64,000 nt of DNA from Dysgonamonadaceae bacterium (GCA_031272085.1 JAISUN010000003.1:1-64000), one strand, 5' to 3'. Shown: positions 28,989-38,770, numbered from the stretch's first letter. A program made the numbers and translations. The notes: generated by a model from the sequence alone, not told the origin.

Positions 28989-31547
28989 TTATTTGTGATT
29001 TCTGCGCCATTCTTCGGCCTTCTCGATACACCAAGCAAAGGCATTTGCGCTGAACACTGCATTATAAGCGCGACCTGACGATGAACCGTAATTCGGACGA
29101 TAAGTAGGATAATTACTATATGTATGTCCGTCGATTGTCTTGCTCGTTAAGCGGAAAGGGCAAGCAGTCGCTCCGGTATATGTTCTTGTTTCGCCGGAGT
29201 TGAACCCGCCGTCGCCCATAAACACAAACGGATATTCTCTGTGCCGGAAAATAGTAACGCCCTCTGCCGAACGAGTAGTATTTCCTATTTCTCTTGCTCC
29301 CGAATAGATAATTATCTCGTCGAGCGGCAAATTTGAAATAAAGGTCGTTGTAGATGAGTCTTCGCCCCATTCGCGGCCTACTATGTTTTCAAACGGTCCG
29401 ACGAGAATCGGGTCGTCGTCTTTACAATAATAGGGTTTCATTTCGGCAGGCATATTTGTCGTGTTGAACGCAAGCGTATAGCGGCTGCCGGCGCCGGCGC
29501 CGCCAGTACCGGTTATCGAAGCGTCGTTGAAAAATCTTCGCATGAAGTTTTGATTAGACGCCGTTATTTCCGAACAAATCATCAATATTCCGCCGTTTTT
29601 CACAAATTCGGTCAAGAGGTCGGCTCTTGACACAGCATCGCCGGTAGTGGCGTTGCAATAAGCGGCGTCGTGTCCAATCATAACAATGTCGATTTTCGGT
29701 TTGCCATCCGAGCCTTTCAACAAACGTTCCAATCTGCTCGGACTCATAGCATTCCAAACCGCACCTGTCATTGCAATAATATCTCTGTCGTCGTCAGTCC
29801 AAGAGTTTGCACCTGTAACCCAATTCTCGCCTGTTTTGTTTTTGAAGCCGGCAAATCTCAATATCGACCACTGGTTATATCCGAAGTTATTTTCGTCTGT
29901 CAGCAGCGCATTCAAGTCATTTCTCGGATTGCGAGTTCCTACATCGCCCGGATTGTAGCCGTAAACAGAAGACATACCTATTGCAAGCAGTCGTTTTCTG
30001 GGGATAAGCATGTGCAATGTAGCCGTACAGGAGGCCGTCGAAATTGCGCTGTTGCAGGTAATTGTAAAAATCTTATCGTTCAATCCCCGCGGCGTACCTG
30101 TACCTTGCAGGGTAATAGTCTGCGTCGGAGTTGTAGTTACGATAGTTGAACCCGAAAATGAAATACCATCGACTTCGTTGGTTTGCATCTCTATCGTTGA
30201 GCCGATAGAAGCGGCTTGAACATTGATTGTTACGGAAATTGTCTGCGGGCCGTGAGCCGGGTCGGAGCCGATTTGCTCGTCTTCAAAATACATGCCGTTT
30301 ACCACTGTTTTGGAGCAGTCCATGGTGAAATTGCGCGGAATAGTCATATCTTTTACCGGAATAGTAAAAGAACAAGTACCGGAGCCGCCGCTAATAGTCA
30401 GCGTAAAACTGTCTGTTTGAGGGTCAATCGGCTGTCCTGTTCCGGGAATAGTCAGCGCAAAACTACCTTCGGAATAGAAATTTCCAACCTGCTCGAAGAA
30501 GTAACCGTTATCGGGATTTGAGGTAGCCGTAATGGAGTAAGAGCCGGAGCGGGTAACGTTTACAATATTGAGTTTCAAATAATGCGAATTGTCGAGCGAA
30601 ACTCCGTTGCCGTAACTGCCTCTAACCTCTACGCTGCTGCAATCCACTTCGAAAATGGCTTTTTGTGCGCCTTTTTGCAGGGGCGCCCATTTTTCGCCGT
30701 CCCAATAATAGATGCCGGCGTCGAGGTTATTCGCTTCATCATCGGTAAGATTGTAAACGAACAGGCCTTTGTGAGCCTGCCGTACCGCGGCGCTTAACGA
30801 CTGCGCATCGGAAACCGAATACATCGGCGCCAGCAAGGTATCGCTGACCAAAGCCACGCGCGGAAGTCCAATTCCCTGCGTGGCATTTACCTGTCCGGCC
30901 GAAGTTGCGTCGTCAACGGATTTCACTTGCAAAAGCGCTCCTGTAACGGCCTTTTCGTCCAAACCTACGGTTATCGGGCCGGCAATGTACGGTTCCCAAG
31001 CAACGGTGTCGGCTTCCCAAACCAGCACTTTTCCGGTTGCGCCTTCGCGGATGCCCACTTTATAGGGACTTGCGTCGTTTCCTAAACCGGCTCTGACTAA
31101 TCCCCTGCCGGCAATAACGTCTAAAATTTCATTGCCGACAAGCCTGTCCTGGTTGGCGCCATGCACCTGTTCGAGGTCGCTTCCGGTAGCAAGCGGCTCC
31201 CACGAACTGCCGTTGAGAAAATAAAATCCTACTGCCGTTATCTTGTCCATTGTGGAAGGAATTGCGATTCCATCGTCAGTATTAGGCAGTGATGAAACGA
31301 AAATCAGAGTGCCTCTTGCCGCTCCGCCCAAAGCGGGGTAGGTATTGGCTATCATCTTATTTTTCAGTTCATTACCTGTCATTGAAGGTATTACAAGGCC
31401 GTCGCGGCTTGTTGCGTCGGAAGCCTTGCCGATAAGGTCGAGAGTTGCTCTCGGTGTGCTGTTTGCGCCGATAGTTACTTGCGCTGTTAGTTTGTTCACT
31501 ACACCCATAGTGAGGAGTGCAATGAAAATAAAATATATTTTTTTCAT
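28989..31547 (-). CDS. Large secreted protein with Ig-like repeats and a C-terminal ThuA/GATase-like domain
   Basis: 852 residues from the ATG at 31547, where a signal peptide begins (MKKIYFIFIALLTMGVV...TAQ); an in-frame ATG at 31601 would add 18 residues. The first about 300 residues start VTIGANSTPRATLDLIGK and resemble secreted Bacteroidota proteins of the TIG/fibre type. Residues about 310-550 hold at least two, perhaps three, Ig-like beta domains with paired Cys. The rest (KRLLAIGMSSVYGYN ... IDIVMIGHDAAYC ... FVKNGGILMICSE) looks like a class I glutamine-amidotransferase-like (ThuA-type) flavodoxin fold. There is no recognisable T9SS tail. I do not recognise the whole architecture, so the function is unknown. 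Confidence 0.7.
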   Translation of the reverse strand: MKKIYFIFIALLTMGVVNKLTAQVTIGANSTPRATLDLIGKASDATSRDGLVIPSMTGNELKNKMIANTYPALGGAARGTLIFVSSLPNTDDGIAIPSTMDKITAVGFYFLNGSSWEPLATGSDLEQVHGANQDRLVGNEILDVIAGRGLVRAGLGNDASPYKVGIREGATGKVLVWEADTVAWEPYIAGPITVGLDEKAVTGALLQVKSVDDATSAGQVNATQGIGLPRVALVSDTLLAPMYSVSDAQSLSAAVRQAHKGLFVYNLTDDEANNLDAGIYYWDGEKWAPLQKGAQKAIFEVDCSSVEVRGSYGNGVSLDNSHYLKLNIVNVTRSGSYSITATSNPDNGYFFEQVGNFYSEGSFALTIPGTGQPIDPQTDSFTLTISGGSGTCSFTIPVKDMTIPRNFTMDCSKTVVNGMYFEDEQIGSDPAHGPQTISVTINVQAASIGSTIEMQTNEVDGISFSGSTIVTTTPTQTITLQGTGTPRGLNDKIFTITCNSAISTASCTATLHMLIPRKRLLAIGMSSVYGYNPGDVGTRNPRNDLNALLTDENNFGYNQWSILRFAGFKNKTGENWVTGANSWTDDDRDIIAMTGAVWNAMSPSRLERLLKGSDGKPKIDIVMIGHDAAYCNATTGDAVSRADLLTEFVKNGGILMICSEITASNQNFMRRFFNDASITGTGGAGAGSRYTLAFNTTNMPAEMKPYYCKDDDPILVGPFENIVGREWGEDSSTTTFISNLPLDEIIIYSGAREIGNTTRSAEGVTIFRHREYPFVFMGDGGFNSGETRTYTGATACPFRLTSKTIDGHTYSNYPTYRPNYGSSSGRAYNAVFSANAFAWCIEKAEEWRRNHK

Positions 31548-31628
31548 TTTATTGCTTAATAATTTGTATAATAAAGTCTGATTGTTGTCGCTAAATTTCA
31601 AGAGTTCGTGATAAGGGCGGAGCCTTTA

Positions 31629-32171
31629 TCACAATACGGTGGGCGGAGGACGCCTCACCGGCCGGCAAGGGCAGCAGGTAGAATTGTGGATTTGGCGGAC
31701 ATTAGCGAAGCCGTCCGACTGTAAAGACAAATCATTGAAAGTAAGATTCTTTACAGTTGCAAGATTCCATTTTTTGAAATGATGGTTATTGACGGCTGCA
31801 CAGACCGTTTTGTCGAAGCCTGTCCCGTATTGGGCTGTCCTGTTGGATGAGTTAACGCTTTGTAATCCTGTTGCTTCGGCAATTTTAACAACTCTGATAT
31901 TCCTTACCTTTACAACATTATTCTTTTTGTTTTTTTTCTGCTTGGCTTTGTTTTCGGCGATTACGCTCTTATAATCGCCTTCGTCGCTGATGACCGTTAT
32001 TGCATTACATTCGACGGGAGTACCGTCAATGTTCAGCGTTGCGCCTTCGTCGATTATCACTTTAACGTCGGAACCAATATAGACTTGTGGAAACAAATGG
32101 GTCGGAATCAAAAAAATGGCATAAAAAGCAACAGCCTTTACTCCTTGGAGTAATCGCCGCATAAATTTCAT
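31629..32171 (-). CDS. Small secreted protein of unknown function
   Basis: 180 residues from the ATG at 32171; starts at 32207 and 32234 are also in frame. I chose 32171 because a signal peptide follows (MKFMRRLLQG then VAFYAIFLIPTHLF). The mature part opens VYIGSDVKVIIDEGATLNIDGT, typical of short beta proteins that precede larger secreted proteins. It then has a Lys/Asn-rich stretch (NKAKQKKNKKNN) and ends in a Cys/Pro/Arg-rich tail. It is followed 81 bp later by the large secreted protein on the same strand, so the two probably form one unit. Not recognised by family. Confidence 0.6.
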   Translation of the reverse strand: MKFMRRLLQGVKAVAFYAIFLIPTHLFPQVYIGSDVKVIIDEGATLNIDGTPVECNAITVISDEGDYKSVIAENKAKQKKNKKNNVVKVRNIRVVKIAEATGLQSVNSSNRTAQYGTGFDKTVCAAVNNHHFKKWNLATVKNLTFNDLSLQSDGFANVRQIHNSTCCPCRPVRRPPPTVL

Positions 32172-32286
32172 ATTTACCCTGACCACTGTTAGCCTGTTAT
32201 TGTTCATACCGTTAGTTAGTTTAGATTGACACATTTAAAATGACAATCTTTTAACTCTTTTTGACCGTTAGTTGCACTTTCAGGCA

Positions 32287-32294
32287 CAAAGGTA
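32287..32294 (-). promoter_or_regulatory. -7 element for the secreted-protein pair
   Basis: TACCTTTG on the minus strand. It gives a leader of roughly 45-110 nt depending on the start used. No strong -33. Confidence 0.5.
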
Positions 32295-32400
32295 AATGCT
32301 TTTTTCAGAATAATTATTATCAATTTGCTTTTTTATTCTGTAATTTTCGATAAATTTCATTAAATTGATAAATATTCATATTTATATACTAAAAACTTTT

Positions 32401-32432
32401 TTTGCCATTTCAAAAAAAATACCATACCTTTG
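32401..32432 (+). promoter_or_regulatory. -33/-7 promoter of dedA-ygiQ
   Basis: TTTG at 32401-32404, 20 nt, TACCTTTG at 32425-32432. The ATG is 18 nt further on, so the leader is very short. Confidence 0.75.
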
Positions 32433-32450
32433 CACCTTAATAACAAATAT

Positions 32451-33182
32451 ATGAAGAAAACGAGTATCTGTCTGATATTAAGTATTTTATTCACGTTCAG
32501 CGCATTGGGGCAAGCCTCCGAAACCGGCTCGCAAGCCGCGCAAACCGAAAAATCACCCTCGATGATAGAAAAAGTTGTTTCGTGGTATGCCGACAATATG
32601 AATTATGCCACAGTTACGCTGTTGATGACGGTCGAGAGTTCGTTCATCCCCTTTCCTTCCGAAGTCGTAATTCCGCCCGCAGCCTACAAAGCCTCGCAGG
32701 AAAACAGCGGAATGAGCCTGCCGTTAGTTGTGCTGTTCGCTACTCTGGGAGCGCTTCTCGGCGCAATTATCAACTATTTTCTGGCTCTCTGGCTTGGACG
32801 GCCTGTTATTTACCGCTTCGTCGAGAGCAGAATAGGCCGGATGTGCCTGTTGAGCAAAGAGAAAGTCGAAAAAGCCGAAAAATATTTTACCGAACACGGA
32901 AAAATTTCAACCTTTATAGGCCGTTTGGTGCCGGTTATCCGACAGTTAATTTCGCTGCCGGCCGGCCTCGCACGAATGAACATGGGCGTTTTTGCGCTTT
33001 ACACTGCGCTCGGAGCGCTTATATGGAACATTATTCTGGCCGCTATCGGCGCTATTGCCGGCCAGAACAGCGATTTGATTGAAAAATATTATTCCGAACT
33101 CTCGTGGATTTTCGCGGGTCTGGGAGCGCTTTTTGTACTTTACCTGCTCTACAACGGCTTTCGGAAACGTCCCGCAAAATGA
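32451..33182 (+). CDS. DedA-family (VTT/SNARE-associated) membrane protein
   Basis: 243 residues. An N-terminal hydrophobic stretch (a signal or first TM) is followed by the DedA core: ESSFIPFPSEVVIPPAAY, then GALLGAIINYFLALWLGRP, and the conserved FIGRLVPVIRQLISLPAGLARM segment with its Arg/Gly/Pro residues. Several transmembrane helices are predicted. DedA proteins move lipids, including undecaprenyl phosphate and phosphatidylethanolamine, across the inner membrane. The stop overlaps the next ATG as ATGA. Confidence 0.92.
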   Translation: MKKTSICLILSILFTFSALGQASETGSQAAQTEKSPSMIEKVVSWYADNMNYATVTLLMTVESSFIPFPSEVVIPPAAYKASQENSGMSLPLVVLFATLGALLGAIINYFLALWLGRPVIYRFVESRIGRMCLLSKEKVEKAEKYFTEHGKISTFIGRLVPVIRQLISLPAGLARMNMGVFALYTALGALIWNIILAAIGAIAGQNSDLIEKYYSELSWIFAGLGALFVLYLLYNGFRKRPAK

Positions 33183-34996
33183 CAGAAGAGCGCAAAATCA
33201 CCGACTGGCTCCCGACGACGAAAAAAGAAATTGAGCAGCGGGGCTGGGATTATATCGACGTTATCCTGTTTTCGGGCGACGCATACATTGACCATCCTTC
33301 CTTCGGAGCGGCCGTCATCGGACGCTGCCTCGAAGCGATGGGGTTGCGCGTGGCCATAGTTCCGCAGCCCAACTGGCGCGACGATTTGCGCGATTTCCGC
33401 AAACTTGGCGAACCCCGCCTGTTTTTCGCCGTTTCGGCCGGAGCAATGGATTCTATGGTCAATAAATATACGGCTAACAAGCGGTTGCGCTCCGACGACG
33501 CCTACACGCCCGACGCCCGCATCGACCTGCGGCCGGAATATCCGACCATAGTTTATACTCAAATCCTGAAAAAACTTTTTCCCGAAAAGCCGGTAATCAT
33601 CGGCGGTATAGAGGCTTCGATGCGCCGGCTGGCGCATTACGACTACTGGCAAGACCGTCTTTTGCCTTCTATAATCGCAAGTTCGGGAGCCGATTTGCTG
33701 TTCTACGGCGCGGGCGAAAAAGCCCTGTCCGCTTTCGTCAAAGCCTTGAAAAACGGAAAAAAAACCGGCGAAATAGACAATATCCCGCAAACAGTATTTT
33801 TCAAAGATAAATATGCTGAAAATGAGCAGGATATAATCCTGTCGCCTTACGAAAACTGTCTGAAAGACAAACGCCTTCAAGCGGCCAACTTCCGCAAGAT
33901 AGAGGAACAATCCAACAGACTAAATGCCAACAGATTAATACAAAAAACAGGCAATGGATTTGTAATTGTCAATCCGCCCTATCCGCCGATGACTTCCGCC
34001 GAACTCGACGCCTGTTACGACCTGCCTTACACCCGCCTGCCCCATCCGCGCTACCGCGACAAGCGGATTCCGGCCTACGAGATGATTCGGCACTCGGTAA
34101 CTCTGCACCGCGGCTGCTTCGGCGGCTGCGCTTTTTGCACCATTTCGGCTCATCAGGGCAAATTTATTGCATCGCGCTCAAAAGAATCTATCCTGAAAGA
34201 AGTTAAAGCCGTAACCGAAATGCCTGATTTCAAGGGCTATTTGAGCGATTTAGGCGGCCCGTCGGCCAATATGTACGGGATGAACGGACGAAATTTGGAA
34301 ATCTGCTCCAAATGCGGCAAACCCTCGTGTATTTTCCCGAAAGTCTGCAAAAACCTGAACGCCGACCACCGTCCTTTGCTCGAAATTTACCGCGAAGCCG
34401 ACAAGATTGCCGGAGTAAAGAAAACCTTTATCGGCAGCGGAGTTCGCTACGATTTATTGGTAAACCGCTACGAGGACGGCGAACTGAACCGCGCCGCCGC
34501 CGATTATGCCCGCGAACTGATAGAGCGGCACGTTTCCGGCCGTTTGAAAGTGGCTCCCGAACATACTTCCGACGCTGTTTTGGAATGTATCCGCAAGCCT
34601 TCTTTCGCGCTGTTTTACGAATTTCGCAAGATTTTTGAGCGCATAAACCGCGAGAAAGGCCTCAATCAGCAGTTGATTCCTTATTTTATAAGTTCTCATC
34701 CGGCCTGTACCGAAACGGATATGGCCGATTTGGCGGTAACAGTCCGCAATCTTGATTTTCATCCCGAACAGGTTCAGGATTTTACCCCAACTCCGATGAC
34801 GCTTTCCACCGAAATTTATTATACCGGCTTGCATCCATATACCTTAAAACCCGTTTACACAGCGCGAAGCAAGAACGAGAAACTCGCTCAACGCAAATAT
34901 TTTTTCTGGTATAAAAAGGAGTTCCGCGACGACATTATCCGCTCGCTAAACCGGCTTAAACGCCCGGATTTGATTCGGAAATTGTTTGGAAAATAA
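33179..34996 (+). CDS. YgiQ-family radical SAM protein
   Basis: 605 residues from the ATG at 33179, which overlaps the dedA stop; an earlier in-frame start at 33104 lies inside dedA. The radical-SAM CxxxCxxC motif is GCFGGCAFC, near residue 312, and binds the 4Fe-4S cluster. The N-terminal DVILFSGDAYIDHPSFGAAVIGR segment and VIIGGIEASMRRLAHYDYW match UPF0313/YgiQ. A C-terminal DUF3362-like part holds extra Cys residues (CSKCGKPSC). The reaction of this family is not settled. Confidence 0.92.
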   Translation: MTEERKITDWLPTTKKEIEQRGWDYIDVILFSGDAYIDHPSFGAAVIGRCLEAMGLRVAIVPQPNWRDDLRDFRKLGEPRLFFAVSAGAMDSMVNKYTANKRLRSDDAYTPDARIDLRPEYPTIVYTQILKKLFPEKPVIIGGIEASMRRLAHYDYWQDRLLPSIIASSGADLLFYGAGEKALSAFVKALKNGKKTGEIDNIPQTVFFKDKYAENEQDIILSPYENCLKDKRLQAANFRKIEEQSNRLNANRLIQKTGNGFVIVNPPYPPMTSAELDACYDLPYTRLPHPRYRDKRIPAYEMIRHSVTLHRGCFGGCAFCTISAHQGKFIASRSKESILKEVKAVTEMPDFKGYLSDLGGPSANMYGMNGRNLEICSKCGKPSCIFPKVCKNLNADHRPLLEIYREADKIAGVKKTFIGSGVRYDLLVNRYEDGELNRAAADYARELIERHVSGRLKVAPEHTSDAVLECIRKPSFALFYEFRKIFERINREKGLNQQLIPYFISSHPACTETDMADLAVTVRNLDFHPEQVQDFTPTPMTLSTEIYYTGLHPYTLKPVYTARSKNEKLAQRKYFFWYKKEFRDDIIRSLNRLKRPDLIRKLFGK

Positions 34997-35012
34997 AAAA
35001 TTGCTATCTTTG
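34982..35012 (+). promoter_or_regulatory. Candidate promoter of the nitroreductase gene
   Basis: TATCTTTG at 35005-35012, with TTG at 34982-34984 (20 nt) or TTTG at 34985-34988 (16 nt). It overlaps the ygiQ stop. Confidence 0.6.
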
Positions 35013-35033
35013 CACGAACAAATTTCTAATTTT

Positions 35034-35627
35034 ATGAAAAAGGTATTATTGATTTTTATTGCGGGAATTGCGCTTGCAGCCTGCAATCAGAAAAAAGAAT
35101 GTTGTGCCGGACAGGCCGCTCCTTCAAAGGCGCAGGTCGTTTACGACAACATTATGAGCCGCCGAAGCATACGCGCGTACAAACCCGACGCAGTATCGAA
35201 AGCGCAGATGGATACTCTGCTCCGCTGCGGAATAAACGCTCCAAGCGCGATGAACGCCCAAACATGGCAGGTGCGTGCAATCTTGAATCAGGATTTGATG
35301 GCTAAAATCAGGGCATTAGACCCCGATTTTTCGCGCGGCGCACCCAATCTTATCATTATTGCAGCAGAAAAAGGCAGCGATATCGGCAAAATTAATTGCA
35401 GCCTGCTGACCGAAAACATCCTGTTGATGGCTAATGCAATGGATTTGGGAACTGTTGTGCTGGGAAGTTTTGCAGGAGTTATTCAAAAGCCGGAAGCCAA
35501 GGAAGTTATCGCTCAATTTGGATTGCCCGAAAATTACGAGCCGATTTACGCAATCGCAGTAGGCTATCCTGACGAAAGTCCCGACGCCCGCGAACGCGAC
35601 GCATCGAAAGCCGTGATTATTGAGTAA
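35034..35627 (+). CDS. Nitroreductase-family lipoprotein
   Basis: 197 residues from the ATG at 35034. A signal peptide (MKKVLLIFIAGIALAAC) has a lipobox with Cys17, unusual for a flavin enzyme family that is mostly cytoplasmic. The nitroreductase FMN signature SRRSIRAYK follows, then CGINAPSAMNAQTW and a long helix with LMANAMDLGTVVLGSF, the usual order. It likely binds FMN on the periplasmic side, facing the cell envelope. It converges with the TPR gene, and only 2 bp separate the stops. Confidence 0.88.
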   Translation: MKKVLLIFIAGIALAACNQKKECCAGQAAPSKAQVVYDNIMSRRSIRAYKPDAVSKAQMDTLLRCGINAPSAMNAQTWQVRAILNQDLMAKIRALDPDFSRGAPNLIIIAAEKGSDIGKINCSLLTENILLMANAMDLGTVVLGSFAGVIQKPEAKEVIAQFGLPENYEPIYAIAVGYPDESPDARERDASKAVIIE

Positions 35628-35629
35628 AA

Positions 35630-37765
35630 TCAGTTTGCAGTCATCTTTTTGATGATGCTGTATGCTTCTGGAATGCCGAGTTCGCCGGCCCGGCTTAAAT
35701 CTTCTATGCCGTTTTTGGCGTCGCCCGTATATAGCCGGGTCAGGCCGCGGTTGTACCACGCCTCGGCAAAGTCGGGATTGCGGCTGATTGCTTCGTCGTA
35801 ATCGCGAATTGCCTGCTGATAGTCTTTTTGGGTGCAGAAAATATTGCCTCGGTTGAACCACGCGAACACAAAATCGGGATTCTGCTCTATAATCTTCTCA
35901 TAATCAGAGAGAATCAAATCGAACAGATAGCCGCCTGCTCTTGGTTCCGAATCGGGATTTTTGGCAGTTGCAGCCTGCCGGGCGATTGCCGTGCGGTTCA
36001 TTCCGGTCTGGATATTGAGCGAGAGGTCGCTGACTTCTTTCGAGGGACTTTGGTTATACCGTTCTATTTCAAGCAGTTTGTAATTGATTACCGCCCTGTT
36101 GAACCGAGCCAAAGCAAAATCGGGATGGGCGGCAAGCAGGCGGTTGAGGTCCTGAACGGCTTCCTGCAAATTCTGAACCACCATATAGTCCATTGCGCGG
36201 CCGAATCGGGCGTCGAGGTTGTTTGAATCGCGCTCCAAAACAAGCGAATAATCGTCTATCGACTTGAAATGATATTCTATTTGCCGGTCGGAAAGGGCGG
36301 CTTCGTCTTCGGTAATTTTGAGTTGCATTTTCATTGCCCGTTTTGCGTTGTAATCGGCCAACAGGCGGCTGTAACGGGCTGCGGTACGGTCAATTTCGTC
36401 CGATTTTTCGTAATAGGTAACGACAAATTGCGGTCGCAGTTCGACTTTAACCTGCTTGTCCTGAACGCGCCCCTTAATCTCGCTGTTGTACGATGCCGAA
36501 GATTCTTCTTCCTTGTCGTAAACCATCAGGCGGTTGAATTTTTCTATATTTTTATCCGATTTTTCGCGGGTATTTTTTTCGTCGTTTTCGGCAGTAACTG
36601 CTTCATCATCGGGATTTTTGTCGAAAATTCCTTTTCCGGTAACGACTTTCCCGCTCTGTCGTTCTTTTTTCAATTTCTGTTCAAGTTCGTAAGCGTACCA
36701 GTAATCCTTGTCGCCGCCTTTCGCGTCGCCGCTTTTGCGCTTGACTTCGGAACGCAGCATATAGCCCGAAATGAAGTAGGGATATTCTTCAAGCACAGTG
36801 TTGATGTCGGCCAACGATTCTTGGTAACGGCGGGCTTCTTCGTTCAGCAGGGCGCGGTTGTAAATGGCCATAAAGTTGTCAGGCTCGTTTTTGATTACCT
36901 CGTTGAAATCCTCTATCGACTTGTAAACGTCGCCAATCTGGGCACGCAGCAGGCCGCGGTTGTAATGCGCAATAGTGTTCTTCGGGTCGAGAATCATCAC
37001 GGCGTCGTAATCGCTCATTGCTCCGCGAAGGTCGTTGAGCGAATAGCGAATCAGGCCGCGGTTGATGTAAAAACCGACCTGTTTGGGCAGCAGGCGGATT
37101 GCCTCGTCGTAATCGGCCAGCGCTTCGCGGTATTTTGCCTGATTGTAATACAACATTCCGCGTTGAGCGTAAGTCGAGGCGTTGAACTTGTCCATTTTCA
37201 AGGCTTTGTCGAAATCTTCAAAAGCCTTGACGGTATCGCCCTTATCAACATAAATTGCTCCGCGGGTAAGGTAAGCCTGCATATAATTAGGCTGATAATC
37301 AATCAGTTGGTTCATTGTCGCGATAGCCGAATCGAAATCTTTTTCCTGAACGTATGCAATGCCCTTATTTATAAGCATTTGCTTATCTTCCGGCATTTCT
37401 TCGAGGCCGTGGTTGTAATCGTCGATGGCGGCCTTGTAATTGCCCATATACTGATTCGCAATTCCCCGCAGAAGGTAGGCTCTGACGAGGAAAGGATTGA
37501 TTTCGAGGCAGGCCGTCAGGTCTTTTTCCGCTCCGGAATAGTCGTCAAGATTCAGTTTGGCTAATGCGCGGTAAAGGTAAGGCTCGGCCAAATTGGGCTT
37601 TGCCGCGATAACCTGGTTGAAATACTGAATGGAAAGTATGTAATCTTCAAAATACAGGGCGTTTCGGCCAACGGCAAGCACTTTGTCGGTATTTATTTGT
37701 GCCGGAGCCTGCGTTGCAATGCCTGCTGCGAGCAGGAAAAGGGCAAGTATTTTTCTGATTTTCAT
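35630..37765 (-). CDS. Periplasmic TPR-repeat protein
   Basis: 711 residues. A signal peptide (MKIRKILALFLLAAGIATQAPAQ) is followed by about nine to ten TPR units, seen in the recurring pattern of AYLLRGIANQYMGNYKAAIDDY. They are split by a charged, low-complexity central region (KNTREKSDKNIEKF) near residues 380-420, with three more units before the end. TPR arrays hold protein complexes together. It is the last gene of a ruvX-def-TPR run, 31 bp after def. The partner is unknown. Confidence 0.88.
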   Translation of the reverse strand: MKIRKILALFLLAAGIATQAPAQINTDKVLAVGRNALYFEDYILSIQYFNQVIAAKPNLAEPYLYRALAKLNLDDYSGAEKDLTACLEINPFLVRAYLLRGIANQYMGNYKAAIDDYNHGLEEMPEDKQMLINKGIAYVQEKDFDSAIATMNQLIDYQPNYMQAYLTRGAIYVDKGDTVKAFEDFDKALKMDKFNASTYAQRGMLYYNQAKYREALADYDEAIRLLPKQVGFYINRGLIRYSLNDLRGAMSDYDAVMILDPKNTIAHYNRGLLRAQIGDVYKSIEDFNEVIKNEPDNFMAIYNRALLNEEARRYQESLADINTVLEEYPYFISGYMLRSEVKRKSGDAKGGDKDYWYAYELEQKLKKERQSGKVVTGKGIFDKNPDDEAVTAENDEKNTREKSDKNIEKFNRLMVYDKEEESSASYNSEIKGRVQDKQVKVELRPQFVVTYYEKSDEIDRTAARYSRLLADYNAKRAMKMQLKITEDEAALSDRQIEYHFKSIDDYSLVLERDSNNLDARFGRAMDYMVVQNLQEAVQDLNRLLAAHPDFALARFNRAVINYKLLEIERYNQSPSKEVSDLSLNIQTGMNRTAIARQAATAKNPDSEPRAGGYLFDLILSDYEKIIEQNPDFVFAWFNRGNIFCTQKDYQQAIRDYDEAISRNPDFAEAWYNRGLTRLYTGDAKNGIEDLSRAGELGIPEAYSIIKKMTAN

Positions 37766-37796
37766 ATTTTCCGTCCGTATTATTTTTTATTTTGAC

Positions 37797-38357
37797 TTAT
37801 TTTCTGGGCGCAGGTTTAACCCGATACGAACAGTTTACGTCGCCTTTCATTATTTTGTTCAGTTTCGAGCGAATCATCTGTTTGCGGATTCCGGGCAGGC
37901 GGTCAACGAACATTATTCCGTCCAAATGGTCGTATTCGTGCTGGATGACGCGTGCCTTATAACCCTCGAAAACCTCGTCGTGAGGCTGCAAATTCTCGTC
38001 CAAATACTGAATACGGATTCTGAATTGCCGAGGCACTTTTTCGTGAATTTTTGGAATCGAGAGGCAGCCTTCTTCCACAGCCTGCTCCTCGCCGTCGCGC
38101 TCGATGATGTGAGCGTTGATAAACACTTTTTTGAACCCTTTGAGCGTGGGGTCGTCTTTTGAAATAGAATCGGTATCGATGACCAAAATGCGGTCTTCGA
38201 GGCCGATTTGCGGTGCGGCCAATCCAACTCCGTCGGCCTTGTACATTGTTTCGAACATATTGTCTAACAAATCTTTAAGGCCGGGATAATCGAGCGGAAT
38301 ATCCTTCGTTTCTTTCCTCAAAATCGGATGACCATATAAATAAACAGGTAAAATCAT
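37797..38357 (-). CDS. def: Peptide deformylase
   Basis: 186 residues. All three motifs are present: [10 protein letters not shown] (43-52), EGCLS (96-100) with the metal-ligand Cys98, and HEYDH (140-144) with the two His ligands and catalytic Glu141. It removes the formyl group from nascent proteins. It overlaps ruvX by 4 nt. Confidence 0.97.
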   Translation of the reverse strand: MILPVYLYGHPILRKETKDIPLDYPGLKDLLDNMFETMYKADGVGLAAPQIGLEDRILVIDTDSISKDDPTLKGFKKVFINAHIIERDGEEQAVEEGCLSIPKIHEKVPRQFRIRIQYLDENLQPHDEVFEGYKARVIQHEYDHLDGIMFVDRLPGIRKQMIRSKLNKIMKGDVNCSYRVKPAPRK

Positions 38358-38770
38358 AATCTTTTTGCTTCCATAAAGGACTGTAATAATATTGTCGCGC
38401 TGATTTCATCGACCAAAGCCTTGTCCTGACGGGCTTTTTTTTTCAGGCCGCCGTCGAGCATCGCCCGATGAGCCAGAACGGATGTAAATCGTTCGTCGAA
38501 CATTTTAATCTCTTTGTTGGGGAAAGCCTGTTGCAGTTTGCGTTTGAAAGTCAGCGCCCTGTCCATATTTTCCGAAGGCGAGTAGTCCATTTGGCGGGGT
38601 TCGCCAAGCAGGAACATTTCGACTTCGTTTTCTGCGGCATAGCGTTTCAGGAACTCGATAACCTCGCTGCTGGCCAGCGTTGTAAGCCCGCCTGCAATGA
38701 TTTTCATCGGGTCGGAAACGGCAATTCCCGTCCGCTTTTTCCCGTAATCTATGGCAACAATTCTTCCCAT
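38354..38770 (-). CDS. ruvX: Holliday junction resolvase-like protein (YqgF/RuvX)
   Basis: 138 residues. It opens [21 protein letters not shown], with the first acidic residue of the RNase-H-like fold at Asp8. Later features are [15 protein letters not shown] and [12 protein letters not shown] with another acidic pair. YqgF proteins take part in rRNA 16S 5' processing and may resolve junctions. First gene of the ruvX-def-TPR run; a -7 element lies 9 nt upstream. Confidence 0.93.
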   Translation of the reverse strand: MGRIVAIDYGKKRTGIAVSDPMKIIAGGLTTLASSEVIEFLKRYAAENEVEMFLLGEPRQMDYSPSENMDRALTFKRKLQQAFPNKEIKMFDERFTSVLAHRAMLDGGLKKKARQDKALVDEISATILLQSFMEAKRL

